DNA from: Caprimulgus europaeus | Taxonomy: Eukaryota; Chordata; Aves; Caprimulgiformes; Caprimulgidae | Direction: 5' to 3' | NCBI GenBank assembly: GCA_907165065.1 | Contig: OU015532.1 | Location: forward strand, 37,118,339 to 37,182,338 | DNA: 64,000 bases | Shown: piece by piece, positions 11,887-22,589 of the stretch | Numbering within the stretch: the first letter of the stretch is position 1 | How the letters are laid out: each line of letters starts with the position of its first letter | Program-made: the position numbers and the translations under genes | The notes under the pieces: model-generated | The model's input: only the letters and a program-made list of their open reading frames with translations | What the model was told of the DNA's origin: nothing | Databases searched by the model: none

Positions 11887-14171
11887 TTAGGAAAAATTGC
11901 TTCAAAATATCTTAGTTTATAAAAATGTATTGAATATTGTAAGCAAATACTTTAAAGTTTAAAGCCCTTACCATCCATCTTCACAGGTTTAGGAGACAGA
12001 CAAAATATGCCCACCCACTTTCAGTGCAATCAGACTAAAAGATCTTGAATATTAAAACAGTCACTAGTACAGCAGAAAAATACTACCCAGCATTCAGACT
12101 GGTCTGCTTAGCTGTACCTGGTGTATTTTGTATGTTTGTTGCATTTTAAGGGAGGCTGCAGCTACTGATAGTTTTGAAATATTTCAAATATTTCTGGTAG
12201 AAATAGATTACTGGCTAAATTACAGGTTAGGCTGAAAAGGGTGCAAATGCAATTCAGTATATGAAAATATCTAAAATGTAATGTTAATATATACCTACAG
12301 CTTGAAGCAGATAAAATTTGCAGCTGTTCATTCTCACTTGTTCTTTCATACATTTCTGAGCCCTGGGTCACAGGGAAGTGAAACTGATGGTGACTTGAGA
12401 GGCTGTTTGTGACAGCAGCTGGGTGTTTTGTTTTCTGGATGATTTCTACTCTTTTTTTACAGCCATTGCAGCTATAGAAGATGATATCTGAATTTTGTTA
12501 ATGGGAACACTTTGAAATCACCAGGGGTACAGTGTTCACTAAATGGGCCTCAATTGCACTAAATAATGCTGTCAGTGCCTGGTTTGTTCCTGCTTTCTTA
12601 ATAACCTTCTCATTTTGTGAAAGTTACTGGTATATTGATTTGATTGTCAGGCTTCTGTGCAATATCTGTTACTACCCTAATACTCTACAGACCTGTTAAA
12701 TTGCCTTGGGCAAATTGGGGGATGGAAGTGTCTATCCAAATTCTCTGTTACTCTGTACGCAAAATCTACTGCCTGTTACATACACTGAAATAAACCCATT
12801 ATAGAGAAGTATAAAAAATCCCATTGGTGTCTGCAGTGTGTTCAGTGAAAGGCAGCAGCTACTCTAACACAGCGAGAAAATAAAACTTCTCTACCAAGCA
12901 TTGTGTAAAGCATGCTGTGATCTCTAACATCTCTGTAGGCTAGAAAAGATTTGCTCTGCTTCTGTTGAATATGAAACGACACAAGCCATGCAATGCTGTC
13001 TGGTGGTGGTGGTGTTAGTAGTTACCTGCCTGTAGAGGTTAAATGAATAGACAAGGAGGAACAAATATTCCTGTAGTCCCCTCTTGCCTGCCTAAAAAGT
13101 AAACAGAAGGGCTCCAGTGCTGCCAGGCAGGCAAGGAAGTATGGTTAGCTGGGGAATTGAACAGCGAAGCCTTGATGGGATTTCTAGCACATCCCAAAAC
13201 TGCTTTCTGCTGCTTCCACGAGGCACTGAGGAGCAGTCTGAACTAATGCTCTCCTCCCTCTGAGAATGTTGACATAGGGTCACAGTGTGGGATAAGGTGG
13301 AGCTAGGGAGAGTGTTTTAGAAACCATTCAGCAAAGCTGTAAATTACAGTAGCCTATTGAGCTGTTACTGTTTGCATCCAAGACCCAGCGAGTCTCTGGT
13401 GACCTGCTGCCTTGAGGGCTTGGAGGAATTAATTGGAGGGAATCTGAGGAATTAATGGAATTAATGACATTGAGATTGATTTGTGCCTTATATGCTCTAC
13501 CTTTCCAGACCTGCATGTGTGTATTACTATAAACAGTCTTTCTGGTGGGCTTGTCAAAACATCAAAATCCAATAAAAATGCTGCTGTACTAATTATCAGC
13601 ATGAAACAGGCTGTGAGCTCTACACAGGCCTTTGTTAGGAGTCTTTCATTAGTTTAGTTCATATTCCTATTTAGTTGTTAGGAAAAAGATAAATATCGAC
13701 AGGTATAGAAAAACTAAATAAAATACAGAAAGAATTATAAATATATCATTTGATGGATAGGTATTAGATTGTTTTGAGGTGTCCTAGAGTCTTTTGGTGA
13801 GTATGAGCCTTTCCAACTCTGTTCTTGAAGTCAGGATTTAAGAGTGGTAGTAAATACTTGTGGTACCTTTAGTCAGTTTGCTCAGTGTCTGAGCGTCTGT
13901 CTATACAATAACAATATATTTATTCCATCAGGAGGCAGTGAAATTTAATGTCACAGAATTTGTGTAGGTCTGGGTAAATTTGAAGTGCTGGGCGAAGCAG
14001 GGTAGGTGCACGGCAGAAGGTCTGAACTCGGTGAAAGGAAGGAACATTCCATCTGCTTTCTGATCTGCTAATGAAAGCTAACGAGTGCCAATAAACTGAA
14101 CTAGTTTTTTTTCATTGAGGAAAAAGTAAGCATAAATTTTGACTTCCTTGCAGTCCTATTAAAGAGTAGAT

Positions 14172-15006
14172 GTGCTCAGCTCTCCTTTCAGCCTGGAGCA
14201 TGCGGGAGCAGAACTGAAGTCCTATACTTCTTTGTATTGCTCATGTTCCCAGACAACCCAATTTCTTCCCCATCCTTCAAAAACAAACAGATTAAACCAA
14301 CCAAAAGCCCTGTTGCTGAGACCATTATGTGATCTAAAAGCGAACCGTGAATTCATAAATTTATTTTATTTATTCTTTTACAAGACAATTTGGCATCCAT
14401 CAGAAAACTCCCTTTTAAGTGGTGGTGTTTGCCGCTTTGAGAGTGCAGAAGGTCTTGGCTGTACAAGTTGCCTGTGGATCGCAGTGGTTTCCTGCGAGGT
14501 ACGTGGCGTTGGCTCAGCTGGGAGCCTCTTGCTGTGGTACATCCCTGGCTGCGCGTGGGAGCGAGCTCCATTCAGAAAGCCAGCATTATGCAGAGGCTGG
14601 AGGGGAGGGTGGAGGAGAGGGAAGGTCTGCTGGAAACCAACCCAGAGCTCTGGGCCGCTGGCAGGGTATGAAGGCGGGTGGCAATCCCTCTGGGGGTTGT
14701 CTTACGCACGTCCCTGCAGACAGGTCTGTGCAGGCAGCTGGGTGTTCGGCCTCCAGGCACACAAACCCTTCTCCCCCAGCAGCCCAGCGCAAGGGTGTTG
14801 TGGTGTGGAGTTTGAAGGTTACATTTGCGTTGGCTGCATTCCTTGTTCAGAGAGGAGGAAAGGCTGAAGACCTCAGGCTATTGCTGGGTGGTAGCTATTT
14901 CAGCTTGAAGACGTGTAGCTGCCCGAGAACAGCATGCTTTTGTTTTGTTTTGTTTCTTTTTTTTCTTCTGGTGGAAGTTTTATTAATTCATTGTGATTAT
15001 TTTTAA
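14172..15006 (+). other. GC-richer intronic segment with long overlapping reading frames, coding status doubtful
   Basis: This segment, especially 14440-14830, is clearly richer in GC than its surroundings. It holds the longest reading frame in the window (231 codons from 14172 to 14867), with a second frame (195 codons, 14419-15006) open on the same strand and two more open on the opposite strand. The 231-residue product is rich in Trp, Cys and Gly and matches no family I recognise. Simultaneous openness in four frames is what a stop-poor GC-rich stretch gives by chance. There is no visible promoter or poly(A) arrangement. I list it as unexplained composition, not as a gene. Confidence 0.3.
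14937..14964. repeat. (TTTTG)n short tandem repeat with T run
   Basis: Three TTTTG units followed by TTTC and an eight-T run. Simple repeat. Confidence 0.8.
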
Positions 15007-16369
15007 GCAGTTGGCAGAGATGTGAATAGACTTCTCCAGGAAGCTTATGGAATAGAATTGCATAACTTTGTACTTTTCCTATGCAAAGCAAAATAAATTG
15101 GATATAAATACAGTGGCTAGTCTCTGAAAGATTTCTTGGTTTCTTCCAACTTCTGTTTATACCCAATGACTATAAAATGACCTCTGCTGCTATGAATTGC
15201 CTCACTGAGGGAGGAAAGAGGAGAAGGTTGGGTAGATACCATGGCAAAGCAGGAGCTGGAAATCTGTCCTAGGATCTCTAATAAGGTTGTGGCTAGCAGC
15301 AATGTGTCCTGAGCAACAAGTCTCTAATCTTTCAAAAGGTGCTTGTGAGCCTTCCAGAGAGTCATTACTTTCTTGTTTCTATGCTGTTTAGTTGCTCCCC
15401 TGCACCCTCCTTTTTTTTTTCCTGGATTTGATGAAAATAGGTCCAGCTGAAATTCTTCTGAGGCAAGGCCAGCACTTGTTGCTAGATTGCTTATAGGATT
15501 AGGAAGTGTTTCTCAGTAGGTTTCCAGTGGTTTGTGTGTATATATCTGTTATTCAGGGAGTTATGCCAAATTCTGGTGACATTGGTTGAAATGTGAATTC
15601 TAACAGCTCTTGGCACAGAGGTCTCTTGTTTGCCTTTAGCCCGGGTAGCTGCTATGCCTTTGTCATTAAAGCATCCATCTCCATCCCTCTAAAGTGAGCG
15701 TCACCATTGCAGCCTGTGCCTCTGTCATGTATCAACAACATAGCTGTAACGGGTAATTTTTCTTTCAACTGATTTGGATTAGCAACAGTTGTTAAATGTG
15801 AGCACTTGTCTTTTGCTTACGCCTGCAGTGGAGGAGCTTTGTGCTTTCTTTGTTAGCTACAACCATTTTAGTACCACATGGAAAATTACTCCTGAGTATC
15901 TTTGTTAGTTAGGCCTTGATTAAACACCAGAAGTGGTGTTTGACTTTGAACATGGGATTTTCATTTATTATAAGGTGTTTTTGCTAGTGATGGCTGGGCT
16001 CTGTAGAGTGCTTGACATTATTTTCATTCTTCCCCACAGAAACCTGAGATGCTGGGGCCAGTGGCCGCTCAGCTTGGAGTGCAGGATACCTGCTGGGACA
16101 AGTACAGGGTGGGTGGGTGTGGTAATTTGCTTGGATTTGAGATGATAAACTGATGGGTTTTCTCTTCAGTATTTGGTTTGTAGGAGCCAAAATAGTTCAC
16201 ATTTTCTAAGAATGAAGATATGTGTATATATTTAATCTCCTATCATAGTAATAGTTGTGATATGAATACGTTTGGTTTGGTCCTGGAGCCCAGAACTGTC
16301 TCAGTGGTTCAGAGGCTTTTCACCAGAGAAGCCCATTCTCCTGCGAGGTGAAGCCCTGCAGTAGCCAGC

Positions 16370-16400
16370 TTCAAGTGCCCGGTAGCTGTGGGCACTTGAA
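16370..16400. repeat. Perfect 11-bp stem-loop
   Basis: TTCAAGTGCCC (16370-16380), loop GGTAGCTGT, and GGGCACTTGAA (16390-16400) form a perfect inverted repeat. It has more GC than most inverted repeats here, so it is more likely to fold in RNA. Confidence 0.85.
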
Positions 16401-18653
16401 ATTCTCTCTTTAAAATTCTTATTTTGTTTAGGAGTTCTCAGTATTGCAGCTCAGAGTTCTCCTTTCTCTATCTGTAACTCCCTGATTTCACTGAAAATGC
16501 TCAGTTTTCAGGAAGTTTTCTTCCTTGTGAATATTAGGTCTGAATCCTACTGAGGTCGTTGAAAACTTGTGACAGTTTTTGTGGCAACTGCCTACAGATG
16601 CTGAAGAAAATCTCCCTGAAGAAACAGGAATTGAAGAAAAAGCTAGGTCAGTGCATAGCTTAGATGAAGATCACAAATACCCTATTAGTATGACAGACAG
16701 TGGTAATTTAGAGTTCTTCCTTGAGCAAACAACGCCGGTCTCGAGGAGCTGTAAGAAGTTCCCAGGGAGAAGGCTGCGGTTCTCACAGCTGCTTCACCCG
16801 GGTTTCCTCACTGTTCCCTTTTTCTGTTTCCAGGATTGATGCCTGCCCCAGCTGGCTTTGTGGTATTGCTTGGTGCACTTTTCTTTTGCTAATGCCTCAA
16901 CAATAGTCACTATTGTTTCCACCCAATTCTGATAGCTTGAATGCCTCATTAAAAGCTCTGTGCTTCAGGGAGAGGGAGAGGTGCCTTCTCAGGGACTGTA
17001 CAAAGAATGGCTGGGGATCAGTAGAACGGCTTTTCCTTCTCCTCCAGCGTGCTGAGTCAGCATCCCAGCCCCGCTGACTGTCACTCGTACTTGGTGCTCT
17101 CTAGTGACATTGCTTGAGTACAGTGGGAACCACAAAATACATGGACTAATGAGGGTGGCGTAATTTGGGATTATTGCAAGTGTCCTGTGCTTGCTCTCCC
17201 AGCTCGATAGGAAGCTTTTAATAAGAGTTTTCCTAAATAGTGGTGCATCCAAAATGGGGAAGTCTGCTCCATCCTTTTAACAAACAGTTGTCTCATGAGA
17301 GAATGGGGTTTTTTCACCTCCTGGTACATTCCAGAAGACTTTATACCTTTGCTGGTTACTGATTGATAGTTCTGTGCTGAGCTCCCTTTAATTTTGCAAT
17401 AAACTAACAAGGAAGCTGAGGCCACACGTTTACAGAAAACGACTTATTTACTCAACTGGACTTACAAGGATGACAAAATCAGATTTAGTAGTTTCAGTGT
17501 GGTCCTAGGAAGGACAGCAGGAGTACTTGAAAAGTTGTGCTGTATAAATAACCAACAAAAAATAGTTTGTTTATTCTTCTATGTAAAGTGGTCATACTTC
17601 AGTTCTTAGGCCAACTCTCTCCCAGGACCTGCAGGGGCTTTCTGCATATGCAGGAACTGTGCTATTCCCCAGAACTGGGAGTATTGGAGTCTAAGCACCT
17701 TAAATAAGTATTTTTACTTTTCTAATGTGCTTCCAGAAAACTGGCATCTGCTGAAGTCACATCAGTGGAAGGAGATTCTGTTTTCACAACATGTTGACTT
17801 TTGGATTAATCTTAGGAGTAGCAATGACCTGTCTAGAACATGAACACTATTTTCCATAAGAATTTCTTGCTTCCATTTTTTTTTTCTCAGGTATCAGCAC
17901 CTATGAAAATTGGGGAAGTGACCAAGAGAGTAGGCATTTTTTTTAAGGTGTCTAAGATTAGGAACTTGAAAATGTGTTCCCACTGTCTCCTTGTGTTTAT
18001 CTCCAGTTTTTCTAACTGTAAGGAGAAGGATTCTTGCTGTTGTAACACTTCTAATGGTTAGAAGGGGTTATTTTACAGTTTAAGGTAGCTATGCTGAAGT
18101 CAAAATCTTTGTAAGATTGGGAAATTGTGTGGTCAGTCAACTGTGTGGTATTTTAAGTAGTAGACTTTTTCCTGTAAATTATTTTGAAATTTGAATCTGA
18201 GGGAATTTCTCCAGTGTTTGCAATTCTGTTGGAATTGGAAGGCTGAGGACTGTAAATTTTCACTCGTTAAACAGCCAGCTTAACCAGCTGCGAGTGCGCA
18301 GGCTGAAAGGTTCAAGGCAACGCTTCACTGAACTCCATAGGAGACTGTGTGGGGCAGGGTTCCAGTGTCACTGAGCTGCCTACCTGACCTTTTCATGGGT
18401 TTTTTCATCTTCTTTTAGCAGTGGAGGATGTCTACCATTCATGCACAGCTAGTGGCTGAAGAAGCCCTCCACTCTTCAGTCTTCACAGGGAAGAAACAGA
18501 AAGCAATAGCACAGCCTCCTTACCTGTTGCACATGTCAGGACACAGTTGTGTGTGGAGATGTGTAATGTTTTAGTGCCTTAGTGATAATAAAAGTACTTC
18601 TGGTAATGAAAATATTTTGTTCCATTAGTTGATGGTGGAAATAGGAGCTCCTC

Positions 18654-18766
18654 TTAAAATACTGTGTATTTTATAAAATATGATGTATTTTAAAATACTT
18701 TTTATTTTTTATATAGTATTTTAATATATTTTAACATAGTATTTTTAAAATACTGTGTATTTTTAA
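18654..18766. repeat. AT-rich segment with a direct repeat and nested inverted repeats
   Basis: TTAAAATACTGTGTATTTT occurs twice exactly (18654-18672 and 18745-18763), 91 bp apart. Between them are several AAAATACT and AGTATTTT half-palindromes. The segment could fold on itself. It may be a local duplication in low-complexity DNA. Confidence 0.7.
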
Positions 18767-19836
18767 TAGAACATTAAAATGTCATGTAGCAACATACTCA
18801 CTGTTGAATGTTCTGCTGGAACATGATAAACTTATGATTAGCATTGAACCTTTTAGGAGGAAGCTATGCTGGTAATGTCCAGTATCTGACAAAAGGAACC
18901 ACAACAGAGGCAACTTTTCCCTACCTACTTAGACTGAGGACTTGGCAGGTCTCCTGTACTAAACAGGGTAAATCTAATCTATACTTTAATGGCAAATCTC
19001 CAATTAAAAGTTGAGGAAGTGCCATTGCTAATTCATTGCAAAGCACTCTTTCTAATAAGTCTGCTTGGACTTGTGACCCCAGCCTGTTTCCAGGGGCTAT
19101 TTAGCATTGAAAGGTGGTTTCTTTCGAGTATGGCACCTAGCAGACCAAAGGGAGACACTCTAACCTTCTTCTTCATGAAGCTGGTGATTTGTAACATTTG
19201 GGATCATTAAGATCAGAGCTGGCATTATATTCTGTGCACACATGTGTGAATCAGTGTGTGAGACTCAGCTAATTCTGCCCGTGCCCAAATGTGATTACTC
19301 ATCAGAAAGTCCCACAGCGGTTTCACTCCGTACCCTGTTTGTCTACCTGTATATTCTCTCCAAATCCCACTCAGGCTTGACTGTTCCCTCAGACACCTAT
19401 TTGCAGCTCTCTGAATATGTTGAACCGTTTCAGAAGATAGCAGAATGGAACGTAAGCATGTTTTTCAGGTTGGTGAAGGAGACTGTGGGGAGAAGTTAAT
19501 ACACTCTTTAAATGTGACACTGGAATCGAGTGGTACCAACATTTGAAGCTTCAAGTCTGTAGCACTGGGGACTGCTGAAAACACAGGCTCTTGTTTGAAT
19601 GGAACTATTTACTGCCTAAGTATTTGTGACCGAAGTTTTACTCTGGGAAAAATAAATCTCAGCACTTTCCAGTAAAGGCATGTGATTGACGTTTTGAAGA
19701 TAGATGTATGTATTCAGAAGAGTTCTTTAAATCTGAGTGCCTTAGCTTGTTTCTTAGGAACTGGAGCTGAGTAAGGGCCAGGTTTTTTCCTTTTGTTAAT
19801 GACCCATAGCTTGTTTGAGCCTCTGAGAGTTTGGAG

Positions 19837-19858
19837 CACTCTGCACCCCTGCAGAGTG
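19837..19858. repeat. Perfect 9-bp stem-loop
   Basis: CACTCTGCA (19837-19845), loop CCCC, TGCAGAGTG (19850-19858). Small, perfect and GC-balanced. No terminator role is implied in a vertebrate intron. Confidence 0.8.
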
Positions 19859-20161
19859 AGGTTCAAACTGTGTTACGGTGGCTGCGCCGAGATGAATATT
19901 GGTTGCTTGATAATAGGAGCACCTATACCTGATGGAAGCATTTTGCAGTAAATGAAGCTGCAGAAGTGTGACAGGGAATTTGATGCCAAATTTAGTGCTC
20001 AGCCAACAGCCTCTTGGCTTGTATTTACAAGAGAACCAAATCTCTTCATTGGCTCTGCAGCCTTGCAGAAATGAAGAGAAATTTTTAGTTCATTCCAAAA
20101 TCAGCATTTTGTACCTGCGTGTGGCTTTGTCTCATTGGAAGTGTGCTTATTCAAGATAGTA

Positions 20162-20191
20162 TTTAAACATGTGTTTAAACAAATGTTTAAC
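20162..20191. repeat. Overlapping TTTAAACA/TGTTTAAA inverted repeats
   Basis: TTTAAACA (20162-20169), TG, TGTTTAAA (20172-20179) is a perfect inverted repeat. A third half-site (ATGTTTAA) follows at once. Low complexity, probably incidental. Confidence 0.7.
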
Positions 20192-21500
20192 TATCAGTGA
20201 AGTCATGGAAGTGACACTTTATTCACATCCCCAGAGCAAGCCAGAAAGGAGCATTTCCTTGGGTAGGACTGCATTTTTGAACTGATTTTTTTTAAATGGT
20301 GTAACAGGGTGTCTAGGATATTGTTAGTATGGAATAGTTATTGAAAGACACATCAGAAATTGAAATCTAAGTTCAGAGATGTAGCTTGAGTTAAAGGGTG
20401 AAGATTTACCATCCTACAGCGAACAGTGCTGTGGAGTTCCTGGTTAAGGAGGAGGCCAAAAAAAGCTGAAAGATAAAACAAATGCTGTTATATTATTCTT
20501 GTTGTTCATTTTTCTTTTGATTTTTGAAGACTTTAAAGTTAGTTTCCTATGGAGGAAAGCAATATGAATTATGGTATACATAGGTCTTTTAAAAATTTAA
20601 GATAGATCCTTAAGCACAGTATCTTTTATTTAAAATTTGGTGTATGAATAATAAAATACATGATGGCACAGTACAAAGATTATCTCGGCACAAGTCTGGG
20701 ATGACTGCATTGCTTACAGAGCATTTGATACTTGTGAATAATGTGATCACTGCCAAAGTGTGCCAATGAAAACTTCATACCGCACCAGTCCGTGTGTGTG
20801 TCCGAGTTTCTTTGTGTGTTCTGGTTCAGCACATTTTCTAGTCCTGGATCAAGGAAAAGCTTCAGTGTTGTGCCATGTTGTTCGTGTATCTTTAGCCTGG
20901 TTGCCAGAAGGGCCTCAATGGACAAGTGAGGCTGTGGGCTTTGTGACACAAGGTTAAAAAGGAAAGGTCTCACGTCCTGATCCTTACCCCTCCTGACTCT
21001 TGGCTGCCCACTTGCTTTTGCCTTGAACTGGTTTTGATGTTCATCCTATCACAAGGATGAACTCGCTCACTAAAATGGAAGATAAGTGCCCTGGCAAGAA
21101 GAAAAGAAAAAGTGACTTTTTTCTTCTTTGTTATTAAATTACATCTTACCTTGCAGTCTGGTGAGCAGAACAGCCAGCAGTGGCTGCAAGGGGTTGTGTG
21201 TGCCAGGCCCTTTCCTGTCTGCTTTTGGGTGCTTGTAGGCACATGTAGAAACAGTAGAGGGGTGTGATGTATTTCTTGTGTGTTTGCTGTTGACAGTATT
21301 GCAAGTTGTACCTTAAGAACGTTAGCCTAGGTGTAAGACCAAACAAAGCTGTTATCTGCCATGTCTGTGTTCACTACCGTGGTCATCATGTGATGTCCTC
21401 CTATGTCAAATGGAGCTGAAGACAGGCCATTCATTTCAAAGAGAATTTTTTTGAAGTGGAGTCTGGTTTTGGTGCAAGTAGAAAAATAATTTTGATTCTT

Positions 21501-21516
21501 AAAAAAAAAAAAAAAA
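21501..21516. repeat. Poly(A) run (16 A)
   Basis: Sixteen uninterrupted adenines. No recognisable retroposed sequence lies immediately upstream, so I treat it as a simple homopolymer and not a processed-pseudogene tail. Confidence 0.8.
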
Positions 21517-22271
21517 GTAATTTCTGAAGTTTTTGTTAGTCTGTGAAGTGGAAACCGGTTGTAGTTGTGGAAGCTGCAGCTGCTTAGAGATCCAAAGCAT
21601 TAGGAGATAATTGTATTTATACCTATGCTCTTCTCTTTATGGTCTTCACAGTGTTTGCCTTAGTGCTTTCTGTTACTAGAAAAAAGTACATGCTCAAGGT
21701 GCAAGAAACTGTTAGTCTCTGGAAAGCAAGACCATTGCTCATGCTGTCAGAGGAGAGCACAGCGTGGCTGCTACTTGTGTATCAGAATTTTGTGATCCCC
21801 AAAAATGCTGAAGAATCCTCTTGTGTAGAGACAGCTCTATGAAATGTAGTACTCTTGTGCTGGGGGATGTATCTCTACAGCAACTTTCTCCATGGCACTG
21901 TGTTTCAGCCAAAGGAAGGAAGTGTGCAAGTTGTGTGGAAATGACTAGAAAAATAGGTTTCCTGTTTGCCTATGAAGAAAATGATGCTTTTTGTAAAGTG
22001 CATCAAATTGTTCATTGAAGAATGAAGCTCTTCAGAACAGTAGTTTCATTTTAGGCAGCTGCATGTATCAACATACTGTTATTTAGTGCTTCATCTTTTT
22101 AACAATATCCCTTTTTCTGCACTTCTTGCAATTATCTCTTTCAGTTTCTGCAGGTAGTTCAAAATGTTAGTGTTGAATTTGCTGAAGGTCAGAGCAGAGG
22201 GCTGTCTGGATGCTGTGCCTGGAGGATTCCAGTCCTTGCCTGGGCTGCGCTCTGCCTTGCAGTAGCTATAA

Positions 22272-22310
22272 AAATTCATTTCTTGTCCCTCTCTCCCTGT
22301 CTGTTTGCAG
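22272..22310 (+). promoter_or_regulatory. RAD51B: 3' splice site with polypyrimidine tract before the RAD51B exon
   Basis: A pyrimidine-rich run (TTCATTTCTTGTCCCTCTCT followed by CCCTGTCTG) leads directly to TTTGCAG before the first exon base G. This is a strong U2-type acceptor. The bases just upstream (GCTATAAAAATTCAT) offer plausible branch-point adenines, but which one is used cannot be told from sequence. Confidence 0.85.
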
Positions 22311-22407
22311 GTTATCTTGACGAATCAGATTACCACATCGTTGAGCAATGGCCTTGCCATCCAGGCAGACCTGGTGTCTCCAGCTGATGATTTGTCCCTG
22401 TCTGAAG
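22311..22407 (+). CDS. RAD51B: RAD51B internal exon (RecA-fold core, post-Walker B)
   Basis: This single internal exon of 97 nt starts in phase 0 and ends in phase 1. It encodes 32 complete residues running VILTNQITTSLSNG, LAIQADLVSP, ADDLSLSE, plus the first base of a glycine codon. The peptide matches vertebrate RAD51B from the human protein around residue 253, which I recall as the product of human exon 8 with the same length and phase. RAD51B is a nuclear RAD51 paralogue that joins RAD51C, RAD51D and XRCC2 in the BCDX2 complex and helps load RAD51 during homologous recombination. Within the RecA-like ATPase fold this piece holds the beta strand ending in the conserved TNQ, whose Gln is the nucleotide-sensing residue in RAD51, and the segment equivalent to DNA-binding loop L2. 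The acceptor is a long pyrimidine tract ending TTTGCAG and the donor is AAG/GTAAGA, both close to consensus. Differences from human (SLSNGLAIQ for HLSGALASQ) are mild and look functional. No other exon was recognised in the window. Confidence 0.95.
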
Positions 22408-22413
22408 GTAAGA
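22405..22413 (+). promoter_or_regulatory. RAD51B: 5' splice site after the RAD51B exon
   Basis: The exon ends AAG and the intron begins GTAAGAG, an almost perfect match to the U1 consensus. It leaves phase 1, so the split glycine codon would be completed by the next exon, which lies outside what I could recognise here. Confidence 0.85.
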
Positions 22414-22577
22414 GATCCCTTCTGTCAGAACTGAAACTCTACACTGACACGAATCCACGTTGTAACTTGCAGTCTTCTGTTGATATACAGGGACCTGTGA
22501 GAGTCAGGTTATCAAGTCTAACATAAAACAGTCTGGGAACAAAATTATTTTTCAGTTTCTCTGAAAATCCATTTATA

Positions 22578-22589
22578 AATAAAAATAAA
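22578..22589 (+). promoter_or_regulatory. Two tandem AATAAA poly(A)-signal hexamers in the intron
   Basis: Two back-to-back canonical AATAAA hexamers (22578-22583 and 22584-22589) lie about 170 nt downstream of the RAD51B donor site and 52 nt after the stop codon reached by reading through that donor. The region is AT-rich, so the hexamers may be fortuitous. Downstream GT-rich material is only modest. Confidence 0.3.

Larger units (their letters stand above)
9214..14171 (+). other. RAD51B: Upstream RAD51B intron, no gene seen
   Basis: Only the G-run cluster at 11842 and the AAAAC repeat at 10741 stand out. AT-rich blocks such as 10160-10200 (AAATTAAATTAATGAAATTA) resemble homeodomain-site clusters, but that is composition only. 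Short open frames show no recognisable protein. Confidence 0.55.
15007..22271 (+). other. RAD51B: Upstream RAD51B intron up to the acceptor region
   Basis: Non-coding by appearance. It contains the stem-loops at 16370, 19837 and 20162, the AT repeat segment at 18654 and the poly(A) run at 21501. I looked for the preceding RAD51B exon (the region around NLKERNKFLAREASSLKYLA in human) and did not find it, so this intron probably extends left beyond the window. Confidence 0.6.

Noticed and set aside
16579-16839. An 86-codon + strand frame with an acidic N-terminal half (DAEENLPEETGIEEKA)
   Set aside because: No known domain and no convincing exon structure. Its length is within chance expectation.
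19242-19499. An 85-codon + strand frame (MCESVCETQLILPVPKC...)
   Set aside because: No recognisable family and no promoter or splice context; probably chance.
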